Shown here piece by piece: positions 55,365 to 64,000 of a stretch of DNA of 64,000 nucleotides. The stretch comes from Aplectana chamaeleonis. Its lineage: Eukaryota > Nematoda > Chromadorea > Rhabditida > Cosmocercidae. Position numbers and translations under genes: made by a program. The notes under the pieces are model-generated. The model was not told the origin of the DNA and searched no databases. It worked only from the letters and a program-made list of their open reading frames with translations. Each line of letters starts with the position of its first letter. Positions within the stretch are counted from its first letter, which is position 1. The stretch covers positions 1 through 64,000 of the forward strand of contig JAPDOI010000211.1 in the NCBI GenBank assembly GCA_029168955.1, given 5' to 3'.

Positions 55365-55785
55365 GAAGAATATTTCAAAATCTCCAAAAATTTACGAGAG
55401 CAGATGCCGGGATAGTACATGTCGCTATTGACAATCAGAGATAATCTGCATGCTCCGTAACACTGTTTACCTCGTCCGCTGCAGAGGATGTGGAGAACAT
55501 TGGATGGCGTTCACAGAACCGGTCTCCTATCCTGACAGCGGTTTCTCGAAACATCGATCAAGGGAGCATAGCTGTGAAAACGCGCCTTTATTCGATGTGT
55601 CGGTACTTCATCGACACCTGATGCAGCCACTGGAAGAAAAAGATTATGGAAGCGAGAAAAATTCAGTGCCTACGTCCTGAAATCAACGCGAAGAAGGAGC
55701 TCTGCGATTTGATGAGATTGATCACCCGATACCGAGCCTACTATCCTCGCCCCTCTGCCTTGGTAATTCTCATCCTTGAATGTGA
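55365..55785 (+). pseudogene. Second Penelope-like GIY-YIG fragment
   Basis: The plus-strand frame reads KIYESRCRDSTCRY, then an in-frame TGA where Cys completes the C-x4-C-x2-C motif, then LRNTVYLVRCRGCGEHWMAF, where the YIG triad has become WMA. SYPDSGFSKHRSREHSCENAPLFDVSVLHRH follows in the same frame. After a frameshift near 55640 comes EARKIQCLRPEINAKKEL, the conserved C-terminal Asn segment. This copy retains the C-terminus missing from 25476-26039. It is clearly inactive. Confidence 0.65.
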
Positions 55786-55904
55786 CTGGTCGGGGTAAGT
55801 CCTGCATGACCATCTTTGTCGTATCCTTGACCTATGCTCACGACATTCAGCGACACTCGCAATACCCTCGTTGACAACCGTTGTTGGATCTGATATGTAT
55901 TGCT

Positions 55905-56070
55905 TATGTAGACTCTGTTTCAGTTTAAGTGAACTCCCATTTTCCATTATCACAACGCGGAGCGGTGGCTTTTCCTTCGGAACCTCCTTATCACTAGATA
56001 TACCTCACCAAGGCGCACCGCTCCGCTGCTGGTGATAATCAAAATATACAGGTCACTACGGATGTACCAG
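55905..56070. mobile_element. GCGGAGCGGTGG palindromic MITE
   Basis: TTATCACAACGCGGAGCGGTGG and CACCGCTCCGCTGCTGGTGATAA arms are followed by CAGGTCACTACGGATGTACCAG, as at 42831-42990. Confidence 0.7.
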
Positions 56071-56564
56071 AGTTTGAATGTATCATATCTTTGTGCTCTG
56101 CGCGCATGTTATTGCATTTTTGAAGGTCTGATGAAGGTTTGAAGACGCCATTATTGGCGAAAGCTAGCCAAAATAAATAGTAGAAGAAGAAGAGTCTTGA
56201 ACCATCGAAAAAAATTTACAGTTTTGGTTGCCCATCCAGCTTCAAATTTCCAAAAAAATTTAGTGAGGACAAAGTCATAACAGCAACAAAGCAAGCAAGC
56301 TATTACATACCTATGTATCAGATAGATTACAACATCACATACTTATTCATTCGATATTAGTAGAAGACAGACGTGAGAAAGGAAGCAAAAAACACTCAAA
56401 ATCAGACCAGATTCCAAAAGAAGAGAAACAGAGCGCAAGACACGAAAGGAGGAAAAAGCAATGATTCATGAAAGAAATCAAAGGGAATTTGGATTTTTTT
56501 TTGAAAAAGTAATGATTTTTTTTCGTTCCGCGAGAGAACCGGGCTCATTTCCTTGTGGTTCAGC

Positions 56565-56731
56565 GATGCAGCATGGCGGGAGCATCGATGAACGAACGCG
56601 GTACGCCCTCGGTTTGAGACTAGCAGAATCTCGCGATCGTTCCGCGATAGCCCCACGCTAGTATCCTGTCGGTCCGTACCAGAAACCGAGCGGGTTCTAT
56701 CCGACAACGATCGCGGGGGATTCTCTCAGAG
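56565..56731 (-). mobile_element. TIR element CTCTGAGAGAAT, inverted partial copy
   Basis: Ends GGGGGATTCTCTCAGAG and contains the reverse of the CATCGATGAACGAACGCGGTACG and GAGACT.GCAGAATCTCGCG blocks of 56986-57739. It faces that copy head to head across 255 bp. Confidence 0.65.
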
Positions 56732-56985
56732 CTGATACTCTACTTCCCTCATTGTGCATAGGCGCAAACTCAATGCGCATATGCTATAACACGTGGGCCA
56801 CGAGTTTGCTCTAGCATACGATGAGGAACGCAAAGTATAACTGCGACCAGTGCTAACTGTGGATATTGCGGTCCACTACTCACATAGGGCTGAGCTCCTC
56901 AGGCATGATTGGAATACAAAGCTAAGAAATGGAAGAGATTAGAGCTGTTCCCACTCATTCAGACCAGACCTATTCTATGCTCTTA

Positions 56986-57739
56986 TCTGAGAGAATCCCC
57001 CGCGATCGTTCTTGGATAGAATCACCTCGGTTTCTTGTAGAGGCCGAGATAAAACGAGCATGGGGTTATCGTGGGACTATCACGAGATTCTGCCAGTCTC
57101 AAACCGAGAGCGTACCGCGTTCGTTCATCGATGCTGACACGATGATCCATAGCGGAACCGCGAAAAACCGAGCCTGGGACTACCGCGAAACAACCGCGAG
57201 TTTCTACCAGGTCCAACCTGAGAGCGTATCGCGTCTCTACATTAACGTTTTCGATGGGTTACATCGCGGAACCGCAAATAGACAAGTCTGGAGCTATCGC
57301 GGGACGATCGCGGCATTCTGTTAGCCTCCATCCCTGTTCTTACCGCTTCCTAGAACCTTTCACCTTTCGGTGTTTCATCCATTCGAGTGTTATCAAAATT
57401 CATCCATCCAATTGTGTGGTATCAGATCAACACGAAGCTATAAGGTATTTGCGCGTGCCGTATTTCGCACTGCTTTACAATACTTCACAGCATGAGAGCG
57501 CGGAACCGGGGGGAACTATCACGTACTATCTCAGGTCACGGGTGCATCACGGTACTAGCGCGGAAAACCTGGCAACGATCGCGGAAACATCACGGTACGA
57601 GCACGTCAATGTCAACGGATGGGTCGATCGGGTAACTATCGCGGAAATAGCACGGATCGCCGAACGAAAGGAAAACGATCAGGGTATTATCGCGGATCGC
57701 GGGAACATCACGGTGCTAGCACGGAAGAGTCTCTCAGAG
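56986..57739 (+). mobile_element. TIR element CTCTGAGAGAAT, copy 2
   Basis: Starts TCTGAGAGAATCCCCCGCGATCG and ends GAGTCTCTCAGAG. The interior contains repeated GGAACCGCG, GGGACTATCACGAG, GATCGCGG and ATCACGGTAC.AGC blocks, collinear with 1799-2509. Confidence 0.65.
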
Positions 57740-57744
57740 TTGGG

Positions 57745-57893
57745 CACCTAAAATAGGCTTATGACCAGCGTTGAGCGGTGGATTTTTTCCCGGAACATCC
57801 CTATCACAGTTAATTTTCACCGCGACCTAACGTTGTGCAGCTAATGATAATCGAGACCAACAGCTGACTAGAGACTCCCCACGACTGACATAC
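57745..57893. mobile_element. GCGTTGAGCGGTGG MITE, diverged
   Basis: TTATGACCAGCGTTGAGCGGTGG and GTTGTGCAGCTAATGATAATCGA keep the frame of the 42831 family. Absent between 2509 and 2514 in copy 1. Confidence 0.5.
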
Positions 57894-58799
57894 ACTGACG
57901 TCCGTGGGTTGCCCATATAACCTATGACCGCCCCTTTCAAACTCAAATCCTAATACGCTCACTCGATTGTCTTCGTTATGAAAAAAAACCAGGTTTCAAT
58001 TTGAAAAGAGGCACTTCTGATTCCAACAAAGTTTTTCAGTGGTCTGCCTTCCGCAGATATATGATTTGTTTTCCTTCTTACCGAGAACGCGAAAAATAGG
58101 CCGAAGTGGTAGTATGATATAATGAGTAAGGCATACAATCACAACTTCCACTCACAGAAGCTTTTCACGATTCCGTTGTTTTCCATCATGTAAAAGGCAC
58201 TCCCATGCCTCAAGCTCGTGTCCTGTTAGATTTTTTCCTTTCCTGGCTAGGTGGTAAATCACATACTCCTGAAACGACTGCGTTTCGAGTGGCTCCGAAT
58301 ATTCCATGAAATGATGAACAATGAACAGGATGTTTGCGCAGAAAAATTAGTCAGCGAACGTATGCGGCTTTCTATGAAGAAGTATCACAGAAGTAGGTCT
58401 AGATGCATATGGCATAAAGTCATCATAGACGCTCACAAACATTGCCGAGATAAAACCATAAACAGGCTCTCATGCCCCCCCCCCACCATGTCAACGACGT
58501 TTGGAACGCTGAAAGCTGTCCCTTAACACTATATGAGCCTCCCGTCTTGCGGATCTGTATTTTCCCATCCCCACCAGAAACAGAATAAAAACGGAATTCG
58601 AGAGAAGTAGCGAAAATCTACATTTATACCACTATGAAATCGGAGGATTGACAGAAATACCGTACTTCCTCTATTATAAACACACCTACATACTTCTTAT
58701 TTTTCGACCCACTTTTTCCGTTGTAATTCAAAAAGAGGTGTGCTTTTATTTCTCAGCATCGTTTTTCGGAGTTCTCATGGTGGAATATTCAGTAACAGT

Positions 58800-59270
58800 A
58801 CTATGAATTTGGCGATCAAACAATCATGGAAGGTCGGCTATTCAAGTCTCATTAGGTCATCATATGCACACTTTTTAATAGTATCGGCCTCTTGTAGAGG
58901 CAACACTGGTGAAGAATCTGGAATTTTTCTTCCTTATCTTATTTTGCAATGTACTACAGACAGAAGTCTTCTTCAAAAATACGATGTGCTTCTAATTTCC
59001 AGCTCTCTCTATTTGGCGTAGTTGAAATAACGACGTTCTTCTGAAAGAGGACATAGGTACGATAGCTTTAGTGCCTGAATTATGACAAAGCAACACACTA
59101 CGAGCTCTGATCTAGAGGTCCACGCAGACTTTCATCTATTCATAGAGGCACCATTCAACTCCACGCAACCAAAAACCTTCGTTCACAAAATTTCACAAAA
59201 AAACTTTCAAGAAATGAAATGTACTTTGTAGATAACTTTCATACTCTTTGAATCATAATCATAGCAACAC
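58800..59270. other. No gene recognised (intron-like)
   Basis: Lies between the end of the duplicated block and the conserved intron sequence next to the exon at 59354. In copy 1 the corresponding interval is about 8 kb and full of repeats. Confidence 0.35.
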
Positions 59271-59353
59271 TTTCAGTCAACTACGCTCACTCACAACGGT
59301 GCAAACTTAAATTAGGCCGTGAGAGACAGAACACTTCATAATGTTAAGCTTAC

Positions 59354-59458
59354 CTTGAAGAAATGGTCGTTGTTGCAGTCGTCAGCGTCACAGGAGCACC
59401 AGAAAGCGTAATGTGTTTCATCAAAAACAAGTTTGCAGTGTGGATACTGAACACAGTT
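59354..59458 (-). CDS. Cysteine-rich protein exon, paralogue B
   Basis: Thirty-five codons from NCVQYPHC to DDCNNDHFFK, with cysteines at 2, 8, 21, 23 and 28, phase 0 at both ends. The donor is GTAAGC, as in paralogue A. The segment before the exon has an in-frame TAA a few codons upstream, so the acceptor must be at CTCACAAG. That is weaker than the CTTACTAG of paralogue A. The conserved FWCxCDxDDCN block suggests a small disulphide-rich extracellular domain. The intron on the 3' side matches 11975-12198 without the MITE found there. Upstream exons are not visible in the array-filled 59.5-64 kb. Downstream partners may include the membrane exons at 46.8-47.4 kb, 12 kb away. Confidence 0.5.
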
Positions 59459-59589
59459 CTTGTGAGGTTCCGAGAAGGTATCATTTTATGGAATACCAGC
59501 TGCGCCAGGCGGCTAACGCCGCCCAGCGTCGCTAGCAAACCGGCTGCGCCCGCTCAGATCTAACAAAAAGTGTAAAGATTCTGTTAATG

Positions 59590-59825
59590 ATGGAAGATAT
59601 TGCTAGTGAGCACTATGATAAGTATGATATTATTCAAGTCATCTCTGTTTTGAAGAACAGCTTTCATGAATATCCCCGAAGATGGAAATGCTCTCTTAGA
59701 ACACCTCTTCCCAAAAGACCTCCTCATAAGCAGCCGGGAAATCATCGACCTGTTAGTTTACCCTCAGTATTCGCCAGACTTTTTGAAAAAGTGGTAAAAA
59801 CCGAAGAGTTGATCATCTTAACAAT
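59590..59825 (+). pseudogene. LINE reverse transcriptase fragment
   Basis: The frame contains VLKNSFHEYPRRWKCSLRTPLPK, then GNHRPVSLPSVFARLFEKVV, the fingers-domain pattern (W...PLxK...NxRPxSLxxxFxxxxEKxV) of jockey/CR1-type LINE reverse transcriptases. Only this piece survives. It runs directly into the 66-bp tandem array. Confidence 0.6.
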
Positions 59826-59884
59826 CATGATATCATATCTCCTTGGCAGCACGATTTTCAAAAGAAAAAGCCAACAGAGACATC

Positions 59885-60240
59885 CTCCCCCTCATCAAGT
59901 TTGTGTAGCAATTGTTGGGCTTTGCCGAGCGTTAGGCTGGCTCCCCCTGGACTCCCTTCATCAACCATGTGTAGGATTCCTTGACTCGGTCAAATCATTG
60001 GCTGGCTTTTCCCGGCCTCTCCCCCCCCCCCCATCAATTATGCGTAGCATTCGTTTAGCGTAGTCAAACGGCGGACCGGCTTCCCTCGGCCTCCTTACAT
60101 CACCTAAGTGTAGCATTCATTGACGTGGCCAAACGATGGGCTGGCTTTTTTAGACCTCCCCCATCAGTTATATGTAGCCCGCGTTTTGCTTTGCCGAACT
60201 TTAGGTTGGCTTCTCTGGTCTCCCTTCAACAATCACTGTC
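59885..60240 (+). repeat. Tandem repeat, about 66 bp, five units
   Basis: CATCAA(T/C)TATGTGTAGCATTCG, GTCAAACG.TGGGCTGGCTT and CGGCCTCCC recur near 59895, 59959, 60032, 60098 and 60161. The junction with the 60-bp array is at about 60245. Confidence 0.7.
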
Positions 60241-60854
60241 ATCGAGAAGGTTTGAAGGACGCCATATACAACATCTACGGTGGTCTCACCACGGTCCGTA
60301 ACGAAGGTAGCCTAAGGACACAATATGCAACAGCCAGGGTGGTCCCACCACGATCCGTAACAAAGATAGTTTGATGGACTCAATATGCAACAGCCAGGAT
60401 GGTCCAACCACGATCCGTAACAAAGATATTTCGAAGGACACATTATTCAACACTCATGGTGGTCCCAACACGGTCCATAACGAAGGTAGTTTGAAGGACG
60501 CAATGTGCAACAGCCAGGGTGGTCCCACCACGATCCGTAACCTTAATAGTTTAAAGGACGCAATGTGCAACAGCCATGGTATTCCGACCACGATCCGTAA
60601 CGAAGATAGTTTGATGGACTCAAAATGCAAAGCCAGGGTGGTCCAACCACGATCCGTAACAAAGATATTTTGAAGGACGCAATATTCAACAGCCAGGGTG
60701 GTCCTACCACGATCCGTAATGAAGATATTACAAAGGATCCAACATGCAACAGCTAGGGTGGTCCCACTACGATCCGTAACAAAGGTATTTTGAAGGACAC
60801 ATTATGCAGCACTCATGGTGGTCCCACCACGGTCCATAACGAACATAGTTTAAA

Positions 60855-61340
60855 GGCACTGTTCGCGATAAACTTCATCTTCGAACTTTCCATGACAAAC
60901 GCTTCTCGTGGCTCTCAGAAGCAGAACAGCGTCGAAAAAACGGGACGAAAAGCTACCCAGGAGCCGCAAAATGGCTTAGAAAAGTGGGAAAACCCCGCCA
61001 TTGTGGGCAAGTCCCGCCTCTTCCCGCCCCTCGACGTGAACAAAGGAGCACCCGAAATCGTGAGTTGAGCGATGGTTTCCGATCAAAAGCCCCGTTCTTC
61101 CCTTCATTCTCAACTTCTCTCTTCACTCAGGTCAGCTCGCACACATTGGCTGCAAAAAAACGGAAGTTACAAGCCTTGGACAACTCGTCCACCATTTTCC
61201 CTAGCTCAGTTTTTGAGGGACCATAACTCCATTTCCAGAAGGTCTTGTACGATTCCAGAAGCATCATTGGAATCAGAATGGGAGCGGTTTCAAAATAGGC
61301 AAAAAAAAAACAAAAAACGATTCTTATCGCGAACAGTGTC
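60855..61340 (+). mobile_element. MITE in the minisatellite, first copy
   Basis: Ends GGCACTGTTCGCGATAA and TTATCGCGAACAGTGTC with TAAA on both sides (60851-60854, 61341-61344). Inserted inside one 60-bp unit (AGTTTAAAG-GACGC). Related by ends to the TTAA-type families. Confidence 0.75.
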
Positions 61341-61882
61341 TAAAGAACGCAATATTTAACAGCAAGAGTGGTTCCACCACGATCCGTAATGAAAATATTT
61401 CAAAAGACCTAACATGCAACAGCCGGGTGGTCCCACTACGATCCGTAACAAAGATAGTTTGATGGACTCAATATGCAACAGCCAGGGTGGTCCAACCACG
61501 ATCCGTAACAAAGATATTTTGAAGGACACATTATTCAACACTCATGGTGGTCCCAACACGGTCCATAACGAAGATAGTTTAGAGGACGCAATGTGCAACA
61601 GCCATGGTATTCCGACCACGATCCGTAACGAAGATAGTTTGATGGACTCAAAATGCAAAGCCAGGGTGGTCCAACCACGATCCGTAACAAAGATATTTTG
61701 AAGGACGCAATATTCAACAGCCAGGGTGGTCCTACCACGATCCGTAATGAAGATATTACAAAGGATCCAACATGCAACAGCTAGGGTGGTCCCACTACGA
61801 TCCGTAACAAAGGTATTTTGAAGGACACATTATGCAGCACTCATGGTGGTCCCACCACGGTCCATAACGAACATAGTTTAAA

Positions 61883-62363
61883 GGCACTGTTCGCGATAAA
61901 CTTCATCTTCGAACTTTCCATGACAAACGCTTCTCGTGGCTCTCAGAAGCAGAACAGCGTCGAAAAAACGGGACGAAAAGCTACCCAGGAGCCGCAAAAT
62001 GGCTTAGAAAAGTGGGAAAACCCCGCCATTGTGGGCAAGTCCCGCCTCTTCCCGCCCCTCGACGTGAACAAAGGAGCACCCGAAATCGTGAGTTGAGCGA
62101 TGGTTTCCGATCAAAAGCCCCGTTATTCCCTTCATTCTCAACTTCTCTCTTCACTCAGGTCAGCTCGCACACATTGGCTGCAAAAAACGGAAAATACAAG
62201 CCTTGGACAACTCGTCCACCATTTCCCTAGCTCAGTTTTTGAGGGACCATAACTCCATTCCCAGAAGGTCTTGTACGATTCCAGAAGCATGATTGGAATC
62301 AGAATGGGAGCGGTTTCAAAATAGGCAAAAAACAGAAAAACGATTTTTATCGCGATTAGTGTC
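61883..62363 (+). mobile_element. MITE in the minisatellite, second copy
   Basis: Same element at the same position within the repeat unit as 60855-61340, with a few substitutions and a net loss of 5 bp. It arose by amplification of the whole block and not by a new insertion. Confidence 0.75.
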
Positions 62364-63069
62364 TAAAGAACGCAATATTTAACAGCAAGAGTGGTTCCAC
62401 CACGATCCGTAATGAAAATATTTCAAAAGACCTAACATGCAACAGCCGGGTGGTCCCACTACGATCCGTAACAAAGATAGTTTGATGGACTCAATATGCA
62501 ACAGCCAGGGTGGTCCAACCACGATCCGTAACAAAGATATTTTGAAGGACACATTATTCAACACTCATGGTGGTCCCAACACGGTCCATAACGAAGATAG
62601 TTTAGAGGACGCAATGTGCAACAGCCATGGTATTCCCACCACGATCCGTAACGAAGATAGTTTGATGAACTCAATATGCAAAGCCAGGGTGGTGCAACCA
62701 CAATCCGTAACAAAGATATTTTGAAGGACACATTATGCAACACTCATGGTGGTCTCACCATGGTCCATAACGAACATAGTTTAAAGGACGCAATATTCAA
62801 CAGCAAGAGTGGTCCTACCACGATCCGTGATGAAAATACTTCAAAGGACCTAACATACAACAGCCGGGGTGGTCCCACTACGATCCGTAACAAAGGTATT
62901 TTGAAGGACACATTATGCAACACTCATGGTGGTCTCACCATGGTCTATAACGAACATTGTTTAAAGGACGCAATATTCAACAGCCAGGGTGGTCCCACCA
63001 CGATCCGTAATGAAGATAGTTCAAAGGACGCAATATGCAACAGTCAGGGTGGTCCCACCACCATCACAA

Positions 63070-64000
63070 TGCTGTGCGCGCTCCTCCTAACTCCCACCAG
63101 GGTACTGCACGAGGTGTGGGCCGGCCAGTTCTGCTCAGACCCCCCCTTAATGGCAATTTCGCTCAGATCTTGGGAGACTCCATATAGTAAATACCTTGCT
63201 CTCTAGAGTGCTGTACTCTAAACGTTCGAATCGGAAGAGGGTGGCAGTGCGGATGGGATTATTCTCTCAAAACACGGGAAGAACGCGGAAGATGAGTGGA
63301 GTTAAGGAGGAGCGCGCACAGAATTGCGATCGAGGTGGGAGCACCCCCACCTGTTGCATATTGAGTAATTTGATTAGTACATTTCGTAAAACTTAAACTA
63401 TCGGTTATTCCGAAGATATTCGAATATTCGAATAATCCTTACATATAATATAATATCAAATGCAGTGAAATTGTAGCAAAAAGATTTGGCAAGCGCAATA
63501 TGAATTTTCGAAGTAAAATCACGCGCCAGAAGGATTGAGGCGTCTTCTGATCAGTTAGGTTCAATCCGATCGCCGAAGCCGCCGGAGCGGATATGAGCCG
63601 CTCCGGTCCTTCCACTACTAATAAAGTATTCCTTCGCTATTCAACGCATTGAATGTCCCGAGGTCATTAACTTCTTAATCGTCTAGTGCAAACAGTTACT
63701 ATGAACCTGAAGGATCCTACTAGCGTCTGAAGGATAGGGTCTGCAGTGCCGACAGGCCGGCCATAGCGCCACGCCTGACCCTAACATACAAGTGTAAAAA
63801 AGTAGAAAAAACTAACATGTATAATGTGACCCTGAAGTGGCCCCTGTCTATATCAATTCAATTCGTTGCTAAGATCTTCATGGCTTGTCCTATGTTTGCT
63901 AGATTAATCGATGTTTTAGCTTGATCCAAATCAAACTCGACGCGAGATCCCTCCAGGCGCGTGATTTGACTTCGAATAATTATACACCGCTTGCCAAATG
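63070..64000. other. No gene recognised; right flank
   Basis: A small GCCGGAGCGG...CCGCTCCGG hairpin lies at 63580-63606, and ATTCGAATATTCGAATAA at 63418. No exon is supported. Confidence 0.4.

Larger units (their letters stand above)
56830..58790 (+). repeat. Segmental duplication, copy 2 (partner 1110-3830)
   Basis: Same block order as copy 1, without the insertions at 1166-1797 and 3031-3422. It has its own MITE at 57745-57893. A C-run (58475) replaces CCCCTACC of copy 1. It acts as an empty-site reference for the copy-1 insertions. Confidence 0.7.
60250..63065 (+). repeat. 60-bp minisatellite with higher-order structure
   Basis: Units contain CAACAGCCAGGGTGG, TCCCACCACGATCCGTAAC, AAAGATAGTTTGAAGGAC and CAATATG. 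They repeat every 60 bp with occasional one-base changes. A variant unit (CACTCATGGTGGTCCCAACACGGTCCATAAC) alternates. A 486-bp MITE (60855-61340) interrupts the array, and the block with its flanks is repeated about 1,025 bp downstream (61883-62363). With period divisible by three, the plus strand encodes a 20-residue repeat (NSQGGPTTIRNKD...), open for up to 176 codons. Coding use is unproven. Confidence 0.9.

Noticed and set aside
60250..63065. CRISPR-like regular array
   Set aside because: The repeats are contiguous 60-bp units without unique spacers, in a eukaryotic context with no cas genes.
62676..63206. 176-codon plus frame with a 20-residue repeat
   Set aside because: Produced by the 60-bp minisatellite, whose period is divisible by three. 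One-base differences break it in other parts of the array. I keep coding as an open question only.
1..64000. rRNA, spliced-leader RNA or telomere repeats
   Set aside because: Looked for by eye on both strands; no segment resembling them was seen.

Overview
The window reads as nuclear DNA of a nematode, most likely a strongylid (clade V, hookworm-like). The evidence is indirect. The few credible exons are short (37-165 nt), are separated by introns of 42-68 bp or by very long introns, and use GTAAGT-type donors with short AG acceptors. The recognisable retroelements (an RTE-type endonuclease/reverse transcriptase and a Penelope-like element with a GIY-YIG nuclease) resemble the dead copies that are common in such genomes. 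Nothing looks bacterial: there are no operons, no ribosome-binding-site-led long genes, no rRNA and no CRISPR array. Most open frames in the window are chance frames or frames running through tandem repeats.

Genes. All exons I can support lie on the minus strand and are partial. (1) Two paralogous exons at 12199-12300 and 59354-59458 encode the same cysteine-rich tail (FWCxCDxDDCNxDxFFK). Both have a phase-0 start and an identical GTAAGC donor. An upstream exon at 17395-17559, also ending in phase 0, probably belongs to the first gene. (2) At 46827-47248, four small exons with matching phases encode the end of a single-pass membrane protein: a short ectodomain stem, a transmembrane helix, and a cytoplasmic tail ending in a stop. 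A fifth exon may precede them at 47381-47423. (3) A possible terminal exon with an AATAAA signal lies at 43165-43286.

Repeats. 0-12 kb: a degenerate locus duplicated at 56.8-59.5 kb, with several insertions that are absent from the second copy, plus a 42-bp minisatellite at 10.5-11.2 kb. 13.6-15.8 kb: a dead Tc1/mariner transposase. 17.8-19.3 kb: a nested foldback. 24.8-32.5 kb: a nest of TTAA-flanked MITEs, a Penelope-like element, a 5'-truncated RTE with a clear target-site duplication, and a nearly complete but dead RTE. 33-43 kb: palindromic MITEs, a 101-bp perfect tandem duplication and a long (ATT)n tract. 44.4-46.0 kb: a hairpin with 213-bp arms and a non-autonomous element with about 115-bp terminal inverted repeats. 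52.8-54.3 kb: a hAT-like element with an 8-bp target duplication. 54.4-55.8 kb: another foldback and a second Penelope fragment. 59.6-63.1 kb: a LINE fragment followed by 66-bp and 60-bp tandem arrays, the latter carrying a MITE and then amplified as a roughly 1,025-bp higher-order unit.

A TATA-box-bearing repeat occurs near 6.8, 7.9, 38.95, 48.15 and 50.5 kb. It may be a dispersed promoter or LTR-like unit and, with the duplicated cysteine-rich gene, is the feature most worth following. All boundaries were read by eye. No alignment, folding or database search was run.
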